Shown here in pieces: positions 34,761 to 34,784 of a stretch of DNA of 34,784 nucleotides; the first letter of the stretch is position 1, and the number at the start of each line of letters is the position of its first letter. This DNA is from DATGMS01 sp040905145. GTDB lineage: Bacteria; Bacteroidota; Bacteroidia; Cytophagales; Cyclobacteriaceae. The position numbers and the translations under genes were made by a program. The stretch lies in NCBI GenBank assembly GCA_040905145.1, contig JBBDSC010000127.1, positions 1 through 34,784 on the forward strand, in the 5' to 3' direction. The notes beneath the pieces are model-generated. The model saw nothing but the letters and a program-made list of their open reading frames with translations, ran no database searches and was not told the DNA's origin.

Positions 34761-34784
34761 AAATTTAAAGTTTTGAGTTTTTTT

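Overview
The window reads as part of a Bacteroidota chromosome, most likely Cytophagales and possibly Cyclobacteriaceae-like. The evidence is four SusC-type TonB-dependent receptors, three SusD-type surface lipoproteins, lipoprotein and Tat leaders, A-rich translation starts without Shine-Dalgarno sequences, and a TAnnTTTG-type -7 box. Lineage is inferred from gene content, not from a marker gene. Every supported gene, including the transposase, lies on the minus strand, so transcription runs from high to low coordinates. No regulator, rRNA, tRNA or CRISPR array was seen.

Regions, in transcription order. (1) 34760-30515: a two-gene unit encoding a membrane-anchored cytochrome c protein of the PSCyt1/DUF1549/DUF1553 type with a CBM6-like insert, followed after one base by a Tat-exported DUF1501 protein. 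(2) 30476-29232: a 126-bp MITE-like palindromic element abutting a complete IS630-family insertion sequence; the two share one TA dinucleotide. (3) 28608-23929: a SusC/SusD pair with no enzyme genes, closed by an 18-bp perfect inverted repeat. (4) 23613-11294: a seven-gene polysaccharide-utilisation-type operon with SusC, SusD, a DUF3823 lipoprotein, a beta-helix protein, a TIM-barrel-like lipoprotein and two tandem GxGYxYP-family proteins, one with a Tat and one with a Sec leader. (5) About 10930-1501: SusC, SusD, a small lipoprotein, a DUF6807/PmoA-like protein, and a 952-residue quinoprotein that carries a heme c domain inside the propeller and a DUF1080 (keto-glycoside hydrolase family) domain at its C-terminus. 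(6) 1092-1: the 5' part of another SusC gene that leaves the window.

Regions 4 and 5 look like dedicated glycan capture and processing units. SusC/SusD would bind and import the ligand, and exported enzymes would process it. Region 5 is unusual because its main enzyme looks oxidative: PQQ dehydrogenase, cytochrome relay and keto-glycoside-cleaving domain sit in one chain. With the cytochrome/DUF1501 unit of region 1, the locus is rich in exported c-type cytochrome modules. The substrate cannot be read from the sequence.

The least explained signal is non-coding. Three of the four SusC genes share a conserved 5' block: an A/T-rich element with inverted repeats, a -7 box, and a leader of about 90-120 bases with one or two hairpins whose pairing is kept by wobble changes. 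Similarity continues into the first ~120 codons and then fades. In the SusC gene at 10930-7732 the homologous ATG is separated from its frame by one extra A in a seven-A run.
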